A stretch of DNA of 64,000 nt, taken from positions 55,602,953 through 55,666,952 of the forward strand of contig CM040434.1 of the NCBI GenBank assembly GCA_022702705.1. Direction: 5' to 3'. The stretch comes from Papilionanthe hookeriana x Papilionanthe teres. Its lineage: Eukaryota > Streptophyta > Magnoliopsida > Asparagales > Orchidaceae. The translations under genes and the position numbers were made by a program. Positions 1 to 13,100 of this stretch are shown here, piece after piece (within the stretch, counting starts at the first letter, position 1; each line of letters starts with the position of its first letter). Under the pieces are notes generated by a model. The model searched no databases, was not told where the DNA came from, and saw only the letters and a program-made list of their open reading frames with translations.

Positions 1-2710
1 CTTATTAGGGAAATATTTAAGTTGATTATAGCGACACAGGCTAGGATCCCACGGTTCCCTCATTCCAACAACACTATTTTCTTTGAATTCAATTAGTCCT
101 TATGAATTTACTAAATCCAAATAAATTAATTCAGTACATTCATTCAGACCGTAGGAAATCTCATTAGCAGTCGTAGCTTGCCTCATCTGAGGTAATCTCG
201 ATCATCTAAAGAGACATTTTAATTTAGTTATGATTGTTGTTTTGTTATTTTGTTGTGATTAAATTTTAAGTTGCTTATATTTTGAATGTTGTAATGGTGA
301 ATTTTGTTTTGTTTAGAACTTTAATTTTAATTTTAGTTTCGGTTTTATGGCTATCCTAAAATTTTGGTTTAAACATGAAGGGTGATCTTGCTGTTTAGCA
401 TGCAATTTCACAAGCAGAAAAGGTACGAGAAAGTAAATGAAAGTAAAGTGCAGTGCATAAAATAAAAGTGTTACTGGCATTTCTTATCGTTTTCCGGCTA
501 AAATGTTAGCCTTTTGCAACAAAACATGTGTATATTGCATGGAATTAACTTTGCATGCCAGAAAGCAGGAAAAGCGGGTTTGAAGCGTACCCATCAAATC
601 CTATGTCATAAATTGGTGGGTCTTATTTTAAGTGTATAGATGACTCCTTAAACAAGGCAAAATAGTTTTAATCGTCCTCCAAGGTATCCAAAAGTGTTTG
701 AGAAAGGTCCATGGGCTGGGCCCCGGACACCTGACAATCCTCTGAAACGGCTCGAGTTAATTCAAACTTATTATGTTGTTGAATGATTCATCTATATATT
801 ACCCATATGCTCAATGAACCAATGTTTAAATCATCCCTAAGAATGGAGTAACTATCACTTGTTATTTTATTTATAAATTTTGTGAGTGGGCACTTTATGG
901 GCACATTGACTTAATTAAGAAGCTTAGCTAATTTGATTTTAGAGTTAGGCTTGTAGTGTTTCAAATATGTTCACAATTAATTTTACCATCTTTTCTAATC
1001 CATATTAGTCAAGTTTGATTAAGCCTAGCTAACTACTAAGCTCTTAAGACTTAATGGGTATATTTGCAATTTTGGGGAAATTGACTTATGTAATTATGAT
1101 TCTTATCAAAGTACTAAATTATCATTAAACCATTGATTAGATGTTTTGAATTATTAGATATTATCTTCCAAGGATGAAAACCATAACTTAGGATCATTTA
1201 ATTTTGATTATTCTCCAAATTAAAATAATTAAAGAAATTACAAATTTATCTTTTCTGTGACCAAGGTGAGGTTAGTTTCTACTATTTAAATACCTTGTAT
1301 TTCAATCATCTAAATATGGCAATTATGATCATTCATTATCCATTTTCCTATTGATTAGTCCGAAATATTTAATGAAGGCTTAAACTATTTAATTACAACT
1401 TTTCCCTTTAAGGACTATCACCTCATAATTCATTAAATTTAAATCAAATGACTTTGAAATTTTTATTTTACCCCACTTATGGGTTAATTAAACATCACAG
1501 GAGAAAATTAAATTTTTCTAATTTAATTTAATTTATATAGTTATTTACATGCAAAAATAAGGGTTTTCAAAGATATTTCTATAACTTAAATAAAACAAAA
1601 CTTCTGTCCTTAAGACAATTATTGGAGATTCACATAGACTAAAGGACCACTTGGATCAATTTTCATGATTTTTTGAATTTTAATTTAACTATTATAATTA
1701 TTTTAAGTTTTGGATAATTTATTAAATATAAAACATTATTTTGGTCAAAAATTACATTTGGTATTTTTCATAAATCTCTCTGAGGTCAGGGAACACAGAA
1801 AGATAAATTTCATATTTTTGTGATTTATATTTTAATTATTAGAATTATTTTAGTGAGAAATTAGGAAAAATCAATTATTGAGCTTAAAAATTATTTTTAA
1901 CCCTTTAAAATTTTATATCTTCACTTAGAAAACTAATAAATTTCTCCAATTATTCCCTAATGATTAGGAGACCAAATGTGACAATTTAGTGCATTTTTGT
2001 TTCTTTAGTGAGTTTTGTGATTTTTAATTAATTTTAATAAATTTTAATAATTTTTTTAAAATTCAAAATAAGTCTAAAATTGAAGTGTTCATTTTAATTA
2101 CCATTTTATTTTTATTAAACTCTCCTGGTCACAAGGAACTCCCAAAACCAATTTTATAATTTTCCAACTTATATTTTAATTATTATAATTATTTTAATGT
2201 CAAAAAATGTTATTTCATTGAGAAAATAAAGTTAAGTGGCCAAATTAACTCCAAATGACTTGAAATTTTTTATAAGAGCTCCTCTAACCCTAATCCATAG
2301 TAAAGAATCATTATTAAGTCATTTACATTTTTATTTAGCACATTTTAATTTCTTTCATTTTAGAGGTGTAATTACAACTTAGGAGATATTTAATGATTTA
2401 AACCAAGTTTATATATTTTTTCTGGTCACAGGGAACCTACCAAAATTCACTTTGTATTTTTCTAATTAATGTTTTAATTATTATAATTTGTATACCAAAA
2501 TAGTGGGGATTAACCTCAAAATTATAGATCTTTGGCTAGAAATGCCCCCGGACCTTGAAAAAAATAGTAAGATCACTAACATAAAACCTTTTCCACTTTA
2601 TTCTCCTCTGTTTACTGAGCAAGAGGGTATTTTTCTTTTATTTTTATGATTTTTTACACCAAGTTATACATTTTCTAATTTAACTGATTTAAATAAATTC
2701 AAAAGTAACC

Positions 2711-2990
2711 TCATTTTTCTATTTAACCACGCAGTATGCGACAGGATCCTAGGCAGATTCGAAGCTCCCACGCGTCGCTTAGCCATTAGACTCCGCCTTC
2801 TGACTCAGTAACCATGTGTCTGCACTTTATGTTTAGATCATTTAACTGAGCAATCAGAGCCCTTCACTGAATACACGCGTGATCAGACGGCTCCTGGTCA
2901 TCATCCCCAACTAATTCAATTGTGAGTCGTCCAACTTCTAACCCTAAGATCTCAGCCTAGACTCAACCAAATCGAGTGTGGTTTGTTTAT
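2711..2990 (-). promoter_or_regulatory. GC-rich island of the giant LTR, copy A
   Basis: A short GC-rich, CpG-containing block in an otherwise very AT-rich LTR. It lies just past the element's conserved TTACTGAGCAAGAGGG box (about 2614-2629). The same island, recognisable though diverged, occurs in copies B (12415-12690), C (22886-23105), D (48225-48440) and E (52828-53050). It lies downstream of the putative TATA box in transcription orientation, so it would be in the R/U5 leader. The function is unknown; a structured leader or packaging region is inference. Confidence 0.45.
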
Positions 2991-3168
2991 ATAGACTCAT
3001 CTAACCTAGAAGAACATATCCATACAGTTTATATGGTATGAAATATAGTGTACCTGCATGGAAAATCAAAATAATCTCGAGATAAGGTGAGAACTCAATA
3101 CCTTGATAAGAGGGTGTGGCTTCAATCAAATAACTTATACACCTTGGTAAGGACCTCACGAACCTCCT

Positions 3169-3402
3169 TCAAGCATCAATTTGAGCTCTCCTTGGCCTCG
3201 ATATGAATTCAATCAGAGGGAAATTTTTGGTCTGAGAGAAGGCTGGGTTGGACAGGCTCTGTGATGGGGCTTCTATAGGGGATCTTGTTTGTTTGGTGGG
3301 GGGATGGTGAGGAACAAACCAATTTAGAGCTTGGTGCACTGTGGTGGAGAGACAGAGAGTGTCCTGGTTTTGGCTGATTTTGAGCTCAAAAATTGAGCTC
3401 AT
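3169..3402 (-). other. small ORF in LTR leader, copy A (77 codons)
   Basis: An open frame of 77 codons just downstream of the degenerate TATA position (about 3530) in the LTR's transcription direction. The matching part of copy D (about 48890-48610, minus strand) reads in the same frame with a very similar peptide, including the shared stretch IEAPSQSLSNP, but with one internal stop. Copy C has an open frame of 77 codons at 22391-22624 with limited similarity near its beginning (a shared NQDT). Copy B appears to lack this part. It may be only a by-product of recent common ancestry; coding is not established. Confidence 0.25.
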
Positions 3403-5331
3403 GCAATGGAGGGGACGGCTGGGAATTGGTTGGTTTGAGCTTAGGAAGACTGGGAGAGGCTCTGGAATTATTTGGACAGAGTATCCCCTAGGTTCTATGT
3501 ATTCTCTCTTTTTTCATGAAACATGGTGGTTTAAATTGAGGATCTTGGAGTGGCTGCCATGGCTTAGATTTAGTTGTGTTCAAGTGCTTAGGTGGAGGGC
3601 AACAAGGAGCAATTAACCAATTTGGGTCGGACAGCTCAGGAAAGTGCAATTGGGTTTTTTTCCATGGAAGATGGTTCTCAGTTTTGGCTCCTCTGAAGAT
3701 TAAGCCGGCCAGCCAAGCCAGGAGGAAGTGAGTCAGTCGTCAGGTGAGCCTGGTAATTAATTTGAGTTATGATGGGTTTTGGCAAATATCCCTTTGTTTT
3801 AAGCATTTTAGGAAAGAACTCCACTAATTTAGAAGACCCTTTGCTCATGGCTCAACTAGGTTGGGGTAGGTGGCCCTAGACGAGTCCTTTGGGTTCATTT
3901 GGTGGTTATGGTGGACTTGGATTGGTCCCATTTGGCTTGTTTTAGTCACATTGGATCATAAGTTCAATTTGGGTCAAAATGGGCTAGGTTGGGTGTGAGC
4001 TTGGATTGGGTCTAATTGATTGGGAAAATTTGTGTGGATGATTGTCATGAAGTATTTGGAAAAGGTTTAGAGTGATTCTGAATTGGCTTGGGGGGCCAAT
4101 TTGGCTTGATTTGGTTATTTAGTCAATTTTTGGTCATTTGGGCTAGCTTGGGTTTGGGTTAGGCTAGAGTGTGGTTAACACTCAATTGAATTTTTAAAAT
4201 GGTCTGGGGGAATGTTATGAATATTTATTAACATTAATTGGGTGGAGATTTTAGGGTTAGGGCATTTAATTTGGTGAAATTTAGGCATGCGACACATTTG
4301 TTAGATTTGGGTGAGGTTTGTGTTCAAATTTGGGTAGGGGTTCAATTTGGTTTATAGGAATCTCATCAATGGATATTAATTTGTGGAATTGGTTTGGTCA
4401 TGAGGTTTAATTTAGGGGATTTTGGCATATGGTCAAAATTGTGTTTTTTGGATTTATGTTTAAATTAAGCTTACAATGTGGTCAATTGGACTTGGATTTG
4501 GTTTAAATTGAGTTCAGGCATGATGAATTTGAGATTAGAATTGAAATTGAGGAGTATTAAGGTCAATTGGGTGGACATTGGAGGTGATTTGGGCATTTAG
4601 GCTTAAAGGGGCAATTTGGGGCTTTTTGGTCAAATTGGGATAATTTGGTCAAATTGGGTCCAATGAAGTAGTTTTAATTGGTTTTAAAGACATTTGGAAT
4701 GATTTTGGAATTTTAGGAAATTTTTGGAATTTTTTTATTTTTTGGGCTATGGAGGATATTTTGATAATTTTGGCTAATTTAGGGGTATTTTAAGAAATTT
4801 GATAAATTTGGGATATTTTGGTCAATTTTGGGTGGTCGGGAACATTTAGGAATGATTTTTGGAGAAATTTAGGTAATTTGGGCATTTTTTTTAGATTTTC
4901 ATCAAAATTAGGGTTTAGGGGTATTTTCATAATTTGGTATGGTTAAAGGGTGAAAGGTTAAAGTTTGGCAATTTTGGTAGAATTTGGTGTCAACAAGGAA
5001 TTTCAACCTCTTTGAGCTGTGAACCAATGGAATTCCTTATTTGGATCCTCCATGTGCTGGTCTTAGCCACCTTAGCCATGGGCTTAGGGTTTAGGGGGAC
5101 CACCCACATTAGTTTCCAAAGACTAGGGGACCAAAGGTAAACATATGTGGCTTAGGGTTGTGAGTAGTGTGTGAGAGTGTAATGTGCAAGTGTGTGTGCT
5201 AGCTCCAGACCAACCAGGGCCAGTCCTAAGGCATGTCTACCTCTAGGGAACTCCCTTTGAGTTTTCTTATGCATAGTCTCATCTTCCTAAATATTTAGAG
5301 GTCAGACATTAAACATATGGAACTACAAGTG

Positions 5332-7002
5332 TGATGCACGGGACTTATATTTTCCAGGAAATTATGAACTCAAATTTATATATTTATAATGATTTTGTTA
5401 AGTCCAAGCATTCAACACAAGCATACGTATCGTATCAAGTAATATAGGGCTCTAATGAAGTCCTGGTTATCGATCCCACAGGAAAGTTCCAAGTATATAA
5501 GAAAGCATTCACAATATAAATAATATAACATTGAAAACCTATATTTAAATAGCATTTAAAGTTTAACACAAACTCCTACTAACACTATGCAGAAAATAGT
5601 AACAATTAACTAAACTACAATTACTTCTAACAACTTTAAAGACAGAATTAACTCACAGACACACTAAACTAAGTATTTGAAAGGTTTTTGATGTATGAGA
5701 AAAGTATCTTTCCTCTTACAATGAGAATATGATTTGTGGATTGATATGGAACAATTATCTATATTATTGTGCCAAATAGGAGTATAGATGATTCTTTACC
5801 CTTAGAAGAGTACCCCCTCCTCTAAGCATGAAAAGAACATTGACATATCCTATGTTTAGTCACTAAACATAAGGCTAGGCTGGGAGGATACTGGCTCTCA
5901 CTTCGGAGCCACCACTCACCTTTCACTCGAAGGCTAACCTTTGATATTTAGTTACTAATCTTAGAACCAATTTGGGGATTTCAGCCTGTCACCCTGAAAT
6001 CTCCACATTGAAGTCCAACAAAACACATTTCCTTATTTATTTGCACTCAATTCCCATGAACTAAGCAATTCATCCATGGAACTTGAATGGATCTTTCATT
6101 ATTGTTGTCGGACATTAAAACCTTTCAAACTTAATGTTCAAAAACATATTTTAACATTTCAATTGGCCAAATCGAAAAGTAAATTAAGTTTGAAATGAAA
6201 AACCATCACAATTTCTTCATCACATTAAAAGCACATCAAATACACAACAATCCATCATCACATCTCTATGCAAGAAGAAAGACAAGGAGACTACTCAGAA
6301 TTCATGTAGAATATACGATAAAACATGGATTTAATATATATAAGAAAAGTCATATAAACCACAAAAGGTAATACAACTTATCTCTTTCTCTTCCCCAATG
6401 CAATTCCCTTGAAGGTCCTTTGAATCCTCTTCTCTCTTCTTTACAACACTTGATTCTCTCTTTAGAATGGAAAGGAAGAAGCAATCTCTCTCTTTACTTC
6501 TTCTCCTTCACTCCTTAGAGAAGAATTCCTCTCAAATCCTCACTCTTACACACTCTTCTCCTAAACCATAACACTTAACACACACTAAACCACCTAGAAC
6601 TCCCAATTTTCATCCAAAAAAAGTTACTTATAAGATAGGGATGAAATTGCAAGAGTTTCCATAGGCATCCCTTCAAAGAGTCGCCAAAACTCTTCAAATT
6701 TGAATTCCACCAACTTCGGGTGCCGGTAACGCCAGATACTGCACCAGCGGCGCTCTATTGTGCCAATATTTTCGGAGTCTCTGGATCTGGGCGCCGGTAG
6801 CGCCAGAACACCTTTTCCACCATTTTGCTTCTTTTTGCTCCTTTTTGCTTTGAATTCGTTCATTTTTTGCTTCTTTTCACTCCAATCACCTAAAATCTTC
6901 ATACCTGCAACAAATCATGAAAAATACCTTTCTTTAAAGTTCAATATAACAAAAAATGGGTAAAATTATATAGCAAAAACCGTATATATTTTTGTTGCAT
7001 CA
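5332..7002 (-). mobile_element. solo LTR, Athila-type, 1671 bp, TSD AAGTG
   Basis: The sequence begins TGATGCA and ends TGCATCA and is flanked by the perfect 5-bp duplication AAGTG (5327-5331 and 7003-7007). It interrupts giant LTR A, whose sequence resumes immediately. Orientation is minus: the LTR-start landmark (the ACTTTAAAGAAAGGTATTTTT-like box) is near 6930, and the LTR-end landmark (CCTGTGGGATCGATAACCAGGA-like) is near 5465-5485. It carries two short GC-rich repeats of the GCCGGTAGCGCC type at about 6716-6812, just upstream of a possible TATA region (about 6625-6645). No internal element sequence is present, so it is a solo LTR left by LTR-LTR recombination. Confidence 0.9.
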
Positions 7003-7142
7003 AAGTGCAGCAAAGAAGCACTTTGAATCTCTAAGAGGAAGGGTTACATCACTAGGCTTCTAAGAAAGTCACCAATAAGTCCTATTGCAAGACCCTACGG
7101 TATCTAAAGAAAGACTGGATCTTAACAAAAGTGAGGTGAACA

Positions 7143-7800
7143 ATCCCATGATTAGGTTTGTATACTGCTTCATTTTTTTTGCATGACTCTGTCAAGTGGT
7201 AGGAGAATCTCAACATCCCCTGATCCGGTGTCATGAAGATTAAGCCGACTCATGCTTTGTTGGGTATCACTACTTGTAGTCCCTTGTCTCTTCTTGCTAA
7301 TGAAGCTCCATTAAAGTACATCCCCCCATGTCTAGCACATTACTATTCCACTTGTAATATTTGCTCATCTGTAAGCTCGTCATCGCGGCGACCCAGCTGG
7401 CAGTGGGTGCGATGTGAGAAAGTCTGCTAGAATATGCCCTTTGATAGTGCGATGGGGCACAAAAGTTATATCAAATTGTAATATTATCATCGACCACCTT
7501 GCTAAGCTTCCGGAAAGTGTTGGTCAAGTCATCAAATATTGCAATGGATTACTTTCGAAATCAGGATGACCTTATGTGACAACATGCAATGTCTAAGCTT
7601 TTAAGCAGCGAAAATTAAAGCTAGATAATGTTTCTCAATGGGAGGATACTTTACTTCCGCTGGTTTTAGACGTTGACTCAGGTAGTAGAGTGTGTTTTCC
7701 TTACCCTCATCATTGACTTGTTCTAGAATGGCTCCGAGGGAGTCGTCTAAGGTCATAGTATAAAGTATCAACAGTCTACCTAGGATAGGGGCTGCTAAAA
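7143..7800 (-). pseudogene. Tat/Ogre-like pol: RNase H region, truncated at the 3' LTR
   Basis: Translated in pieces, the minus strand gives the connection after RT and then an RVT_3-type RNase H start (a Y-F-N-G-A-S segment near 7320, corresponding to the family's Y-F-D-G-A). A S-C-K-K-N-E-A segment follows near 7180, corresponding to the family's N-N-E-A-E-Y motif. Several stops and frameshifts are present. The coding homology stops right where LTR A begins (7142), so the rest of RNase H, the whole integrase and the normal polypurine tract are missing. Domain assignment comes from motif recognition, not from a search. Confidence 0.65.
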
Positions 7801-7808
7801 TAGTGGTG

Positions 7809-8580
7809 TCAGGAGATATCGTTTAATATCTTTAAAGGTTTGTTGGCATTCTCTTCCCAAAAAAATTTGGTATCCTTCTTAATTAATGTCAAGAAAGAAT
7901 GACACCTACCTGACAGATTAGATATAAAGCGTCTCAGGTATGCCAATTTTCCTTGAAAAGAATGTAGTTGTTTCAAGGTTTTGGTAGGTGGCATTTCTAA
8001 GATAGCTTTAATCTTCTCTGGGTCGATTTTGATTCCACGATGATGGACAATGAATCCTAGAAATTTCCCGGAGGTAACGCCGAAGGCATAATTTTTGGAA
8101 TTCATCTTAAGATTGTATTGCTTAATCTTTCAAATACGATCCTTAAATCATATAAGTGGTTTTCCTTCACTTTACTTTTGATGACCAAGTCGTCCACGTA
8201 GCATTCTACATTCTTTTGAATGAGGTCATCAAAGATTCTTGTCATTACTCTTTGATAAGTTGCTCCGGCATTCTTCAATCCAAACAGCATCACGCTGTAC
8301 CAGAAGATCCCAATTAAAGTTTTAAAGGCTGTGAGCGTTGCATCTTCTAGAGCCATCTTGATCTGATTGTATCCTGACGATCCATCCATGATGAGAAAAT
8401 CTCATGTGACGATGTGATGTCCACTATTAATTCCGGTATTGGTAACGGAAATTCAACTTTTAGACATGCCTTGTTTAGGTCCCTAAAGTCGACACACACT
8501 CGGATTTGCCCGTTCATCTTCTTCACTAGCACACATAGGCTAATAATGTCGGGTTTGCTCTTCTCGAACAAATTTAGCAT
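7809..8580 (-). pseudogene. Tat/Ogre-like reverse transcriptase (broken)
   Basis: Three overlapping frames on the minus strand together cover most of an RT domain. 8580-8347 holds the fingers region with R-V-C-V-D-F-R-D-L-N. 8389-8102 holds S-G-Y-N-Q-I-K-M, then F-G-L-K-N-A-G-A-T-Y-Q-R, and the catalytic Y-V-D-D. 8105-7809 holds the thumb, with G-K-F-L-G-F-I-V and the A-Y-L-R-R-F-I-S segment typical of the Tat/Ogre lineage. Catalytic aspartates are retained, but frameshifts near 8380 and 8103 separate the pieces. In life it would copy element RNA into DNA within virus-like particles. It sits between protease (9721-10044) and RNase H, as expected for gypsy order. Confidence 0.85.
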
Positions 8581-9720
8581 CTATTAGTTTTTTTATTTCT
8601 GCTGTAACTTATTTTTCTATATCGAGACGCATTCTTCTGGGAGTTTGTTTTACTGGTGTTTTATTTTGATCCACTCTAAGGTGGTGTATTGCAACCTTTG
8701 GGGATAGTACTAGCATTTCATTGTAGCTTCAGGCAAATAAATCCTTGAATTCTGATAACAACTTGATTAAATTTGCATATTTTTCTTCACTGAGTAACAA
8801 ACTTATGAAAGTGGGTCTAGGCTGCTCCTCAATCTCAAGGTCGATTTCTTTTAATTTGTAAACTATATTCTTAATTTCTTCATTAAATTTTGGCGGAGAA
8901 TCATCTATTGCAGAATCTTTGAATTCTTCTTGAGTGTCGAGGCAAGATTCATCTAACTTGCTAGAAAAAACCATGCAAAATTCTAAGTCATCGAGTAGTC
9001 CTATCGTACCAAACCTAAGACCTTCTTTTGAATTGAACTTCTGTCCTTTTACATTCCATAATTTTTCAAATATTTGTAACTTTTCTTTTGGCATTTGTTT
9101 TGGCACATATCCCTATTGAATTAATTTTTGTGCACACCGTGAAAAGCAATCAAAAGGTAATTCCATTAATTCATTAGAACCTCCTTGAGATTTACAACAA
9201 GTTCAGAGGTAGAAGGAGAAGCTTTATAAAACTTGATCGGTTTAACACCACCAGTATGGACTTCCTTGACCTCCACACTCTCGATCATTTGAGGATGGAT
9301 CGAAGTTGGGGTCATGACTTGCACATAAGGGTTAATGTGGTCATACATCGACTCGTAATCACTTTTCTTTGTATCGTCCAAGGAAATATCAAACTAGGGC
9401 TTCTTTTTGTTTATAATAATCATTTCTTTCTCATCCTCCTCAGAACTTTCTTCTATGTCGATGTTGATCATCGGCCTCATCCGATCAACAATCTGTGAGT
9501 TCTTCCTCACCCGCATCCTCAGCCTATATCATGAATGTGTGGTCTAAAAGAACCTCCACTAACTTGGTGTAAACGAGTGGTGTAAGATCGTTGAAGCGGA
9601 GGTGAATTGTCCCATCCTGGTGTTCCTTCAAAATCTTCAGTATCATTTGGCACACTTTCTCTTGAAAATACTATTTTCTTTGGGGAAGCGTCGTAGGCGG
9701 CATCTTCATGGATTCCTACT
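8581..9720 (-). pseudogene. Tat/Ogre-like pol: protease-RT linker
   Basis: This connects protease to RT on the minus strand. A 125-codon open stretch (9106-8729) ends with L-L-S-E-F-K-D-L-F-A, which matches the conserved start of plant gypsy RT regions (a K-E-Y-K-D-V-F-A-W type motif). A second stretch (9381-9166) is acidic and serine-rich, as is usual in this poorly conserved linker. Between them are stops and frame changes. No function of its own is inferred beyond being part of the former polyprotein. Confidence 0.7.
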
Positions 9721-10044
9721 TCATGTATTGAGAATGTTGTAAGTCTCCCTTAATGCAATTTTTTTATCCATTTTGTATACTTTGATGCATTGGTGAAGCG
9801 ATGATGGGACAATATTATATTCATTAAGCCACGGTCGACCAAGTAGGGTATTAAATGAAGTATCTACGTTGATGACATGGAATTTCACGATTGTTACTAG
9901 GTCTCCAACCTTCATCTGTAGCATTATAGATTCAAGCGCTCTCTCTTCTTTATGGTTGAATCCCCTTAGTATCATCTTATTGGTAGAGCTCTCGTGTGTT
10001 GTTGTCTAAGTATGCTAATGTCTGTAGACTCATTATGTTGAGCG
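9721..10044 (-). pseudogene. Tat/Ogre-like aspartic protease, C-terminal part
   Basis: The minus strand reads S-L-N-I-M-S-L-Q-T-L from about 10040, then (9975-9721) an open frame with I-L-R-G-F, a central strand pair, the L-L-G-R-P-W-L motif and the P-S-S-L-H-Q end that are standard in Tat-type retropepsins. The catalytic D-P-G-A is not here: it lies at about 40241-40252, on the other side of the Athila-like insertion, with the target duplication ATGCT (10045-10049 and 40236-40240). The reading frame also has a stop between S-L-N and I-L-R-G-F. Confidence 0.85.
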
Positions 10045-10192
10045 ATGCTTGAACCACTCCGAGCAATTTGTGTAAACTTAATATTGTTAGATTTGATATG
10101 GAAGAGTATAAACATGTTCAATAATCACACAGTTACTCTTATCAAAGCAAGTATATGTATCGCTCAAGTAATACAAGGCTCTAATGGAGTCC

Positions 10193-13100
10193 TGTTGACT
10201 TCATTTTTGGTGAGGTATTTTCTTTTCTCTTATTGCTTAGGATCTAGCCATAGGACTTCTCCTTGACTATCCTAGAGGACTAGAATTAGGATCCACCCCT
10301 TTAGCAATTCAACTACTTTTTGACTCCTCTTGGGACCCCACTTGGATGGTTGCAAAACTCTAAATAACCTTGGAAGGTTAAAACCACCATATGGACAACC
10401 AATAATGAGTTCCTATAGGATTGTTTGGACTTAGGATGACCTTGGGTGACTTGGGCTTCTCTTGCACACACACACACCCCCAAGACACTTAACCTAAACC
10501 TTGAAACCTTGCCTTCTACGCTTTATGAAACTCACATAGTTGAACCCAAGCCACTAGTCTTTGATTAAGATGGCTAAGGTCAATATGTGAAGGAACATAA
10601 AGTGGTTACCATTTGGCTAAACTTGGTCCCAAAGTGGTTGGAATTGGCTAAGTCCATGGCTCATGCTTCCAAACCCTAATTCCATTCCATATCAATTTTT
10701 ACTCAATCTTGGCCCCACTAAAATGGTCCCATTCTACGTTATTTGAAACCCCATTCATTTTGCCAAAATTTCTGGTTTTGACATTGGGTCCCCTAAACTT
10801 ACCTAAAATTACCTAAATTGTCCCCACAACCACAAAATCATCCAAAAATTCCCAAAAAATTACCCAAAATTCCTAAAAATCCTAATAATCATTTTGAAAT
10901 AATTTCCACCTCTTAAATCCACCAAAATACCCCAATACCCTCCAAATAACCTCCAAACACCTTAAATACCCCTTTTAGCCGAAAAATCCAAAAATTCCCA
11001 AAATTCCAAAAACAAAAATTTCAGAAAATCCCAAATATTCCCAATTTCATTTTGTTCAACTACACCATAACCTAATTTTGCCAATTTAACCCAATTTTAT
11101 CAAAACCCCCAATTTGACCTATTTTTAACACGAGTGGACCCAATGTCAAACCAAATCAATCCAATTGACCTCAATTTTGCCCAAATTCAATTCTAAAATT
11201 CAATTCAACATCCACAATACCAAATCAAACCAAATCTAAGCCCAATTTGATTCACATTTGAATTCAATTTCAACTTGAAACCTAAAACCCCAATTTTGGC
11301 CTATGACCCAAACTTACCCCAAACCAACCCAATTCAACTCAATTTTCCCCAATTTCAATTCCAAACTCTTCCTAATACATCCCTACACCAAGCATAACAT
11401 TAATTGGCCCTCAATTTAAACTCAAACACTACTCAAAAACCCATTTGAATTCAAAATCCCCAAATTTGCCCCAAAGTTGTCACCTACCCCTAATTCTCCA
11501 AATTGAATCCCCTAAACCCAAAATTTCCACCCAATTTCTATCCTAAACCTTTTCTAACAATCATTTGTGACATTTTGAACCATCAATTAGCCTTGAATCA
11601 AACTCTAGCCAAACCTAAATCCAACCTAACCCATGGTGACCAAAATTAACCAAAACTCCAAAATCCTCCAAATTGAAACTCCAATTGAACTCCAATCCAC
11701 TTCATGTCTTCATGAAATGTCTTTCTTACAATCATTTACACAATGTTGATAATCAATTTGATCCAATTCAAACACAAACTCAAGCTAACCCAACTCAAAC
11801 CTAAGTGAATCCAATTGAACACGTGAACCAAATTGAACTTAACCAAACCAAATTTGATCAAGCCAACCCCTTGGCTGCCAACCCTAGATGTCCTAGGGTG
11901 GGCTTGACCTGACCCAGCCCAAGCCTCATAAGCCACGAACCAATGGTCCACCACTTTGGACCAAGGGACCAAACCACATGGCCAAGGCCATGTCCCATCC
12001 TTAATCTCCTTTTAAGCAAGCTCCCTGCCAAAATTGATTGAGCTAAAATCTTCCTCCACTCCTCCTCAGCCTGCTCAGCCGCCTGACCGTCCTTGCCAAC
12101 CACCCCAGCCACCGGAACAGGCACGCCCGAGTGCCCGTTTTGTCCTTGAAACCCAAAATTTGGGCTTGGCAGTGGGCAATCCCCTCTCTAGCCACCTGGC
12201 CTGCTCAGCCCTCACCCTAAGTGGCCTAAACGACTCATTTCCTAGCCCTGAGCTCCCTCTTACTCTAACGAATGTGCCGAGCAACTCTGATTGAGGTTTC
12301 ACCTCTCAGAACCAAGGTATTGACCTCTCCCCCTTCCTGAGCTTCCAATAATTCTCCATTTTGTTCTGTACAATTTCTATGCATGTTAGCCATATAGATA
12401 GCTTAGTCTAGGTTAGACGCGTCGATAGAGATCAACTGAGCATGATTTGGTTGAGTCTCGAGCGAGATCTTAAGTCTAGAAGGAGGACGGCTCTCAGGTT
12501 AATTCATTTGGGGGCGATGACCAGCCACAGTTGGATCGAGCTTGTATCGGATGGACGACGGAGATCAAGCCGGACAGAACTGCGAAACGAAAGGTACATG
12601 CCGAGTCAGATGGCGGCGCCGAATGGGAGCTCACCCCGTGGAGCTTCGGAGCTGCCTAGGATTAACTGGCGTCGCGTCGGATAAGTAGGAAATTAGGGTT
12701 ATTTTTTATTTATTTAAATACCAGAACTTTAAAAATGCATATCTTTGCATAGAAAATCCTAAAAATAAACTAAAAATACCCACTTGCTCAGTGAACAGAG
12801 GAGATTAATGTGGAAAAAAATTAAGTTATTTTGTTAAGTATTTTATTTTTAATTAATTTAATATTGTTCTAAGTATTTTAATTCTCCATTCATGTATACA
12901 ATTCACCATGGCATGAAACCATAGGTCTTTTGTATCATCTGATCTTGGGAACATTCCTTGAATTTTCCAAGGCCAGAGGCTATCTCTGTAGCAAGTTATC
13001 TATTTTCCAAGTTTATGTGTCTGTTTTGGTATTTTAACTCCAATAATTAGCATATTGATTAATAAAATCTAGGAAAATTAGGGGAAGTATCTTTGGACCA

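Larger units (their letters stand above)
1..7142 (-). repeat. 3' LTR (copy A) of the Tat/Ogre-like element, truncated by window edge
   Basis: Base 1 onward matches copy D from about 45622 onward in the same orientation, and the similarity continues to the LTR start at 7142, where the minus strand reads TGTTCACCTCAC (D: TGTTGACCTCAC). A 1671-bp solo LTR with its duplication (5332-7007) interrupts it; the resumed piece is 7008-7142. About 1 kb of its 3' end is outside the window. Inside are the family landmarks: a GC-rich island (about 2730-2990), a degenerate leader with a small ORF (3402-3169), a strongly G+T-rich block on the plus strand (about 3780-4950), and AT-rich sequence with a recurring TTTTAATTATTATAATTATT-like motif (about 1670-2490). 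Confidence 0.88.

Noticed and set aside
12034..12302. Proline-rich open frames on both strands of LTR B
   Set aside because: GC-rich leader sequence; the equivalent part of copy C has different, non-matching frames.
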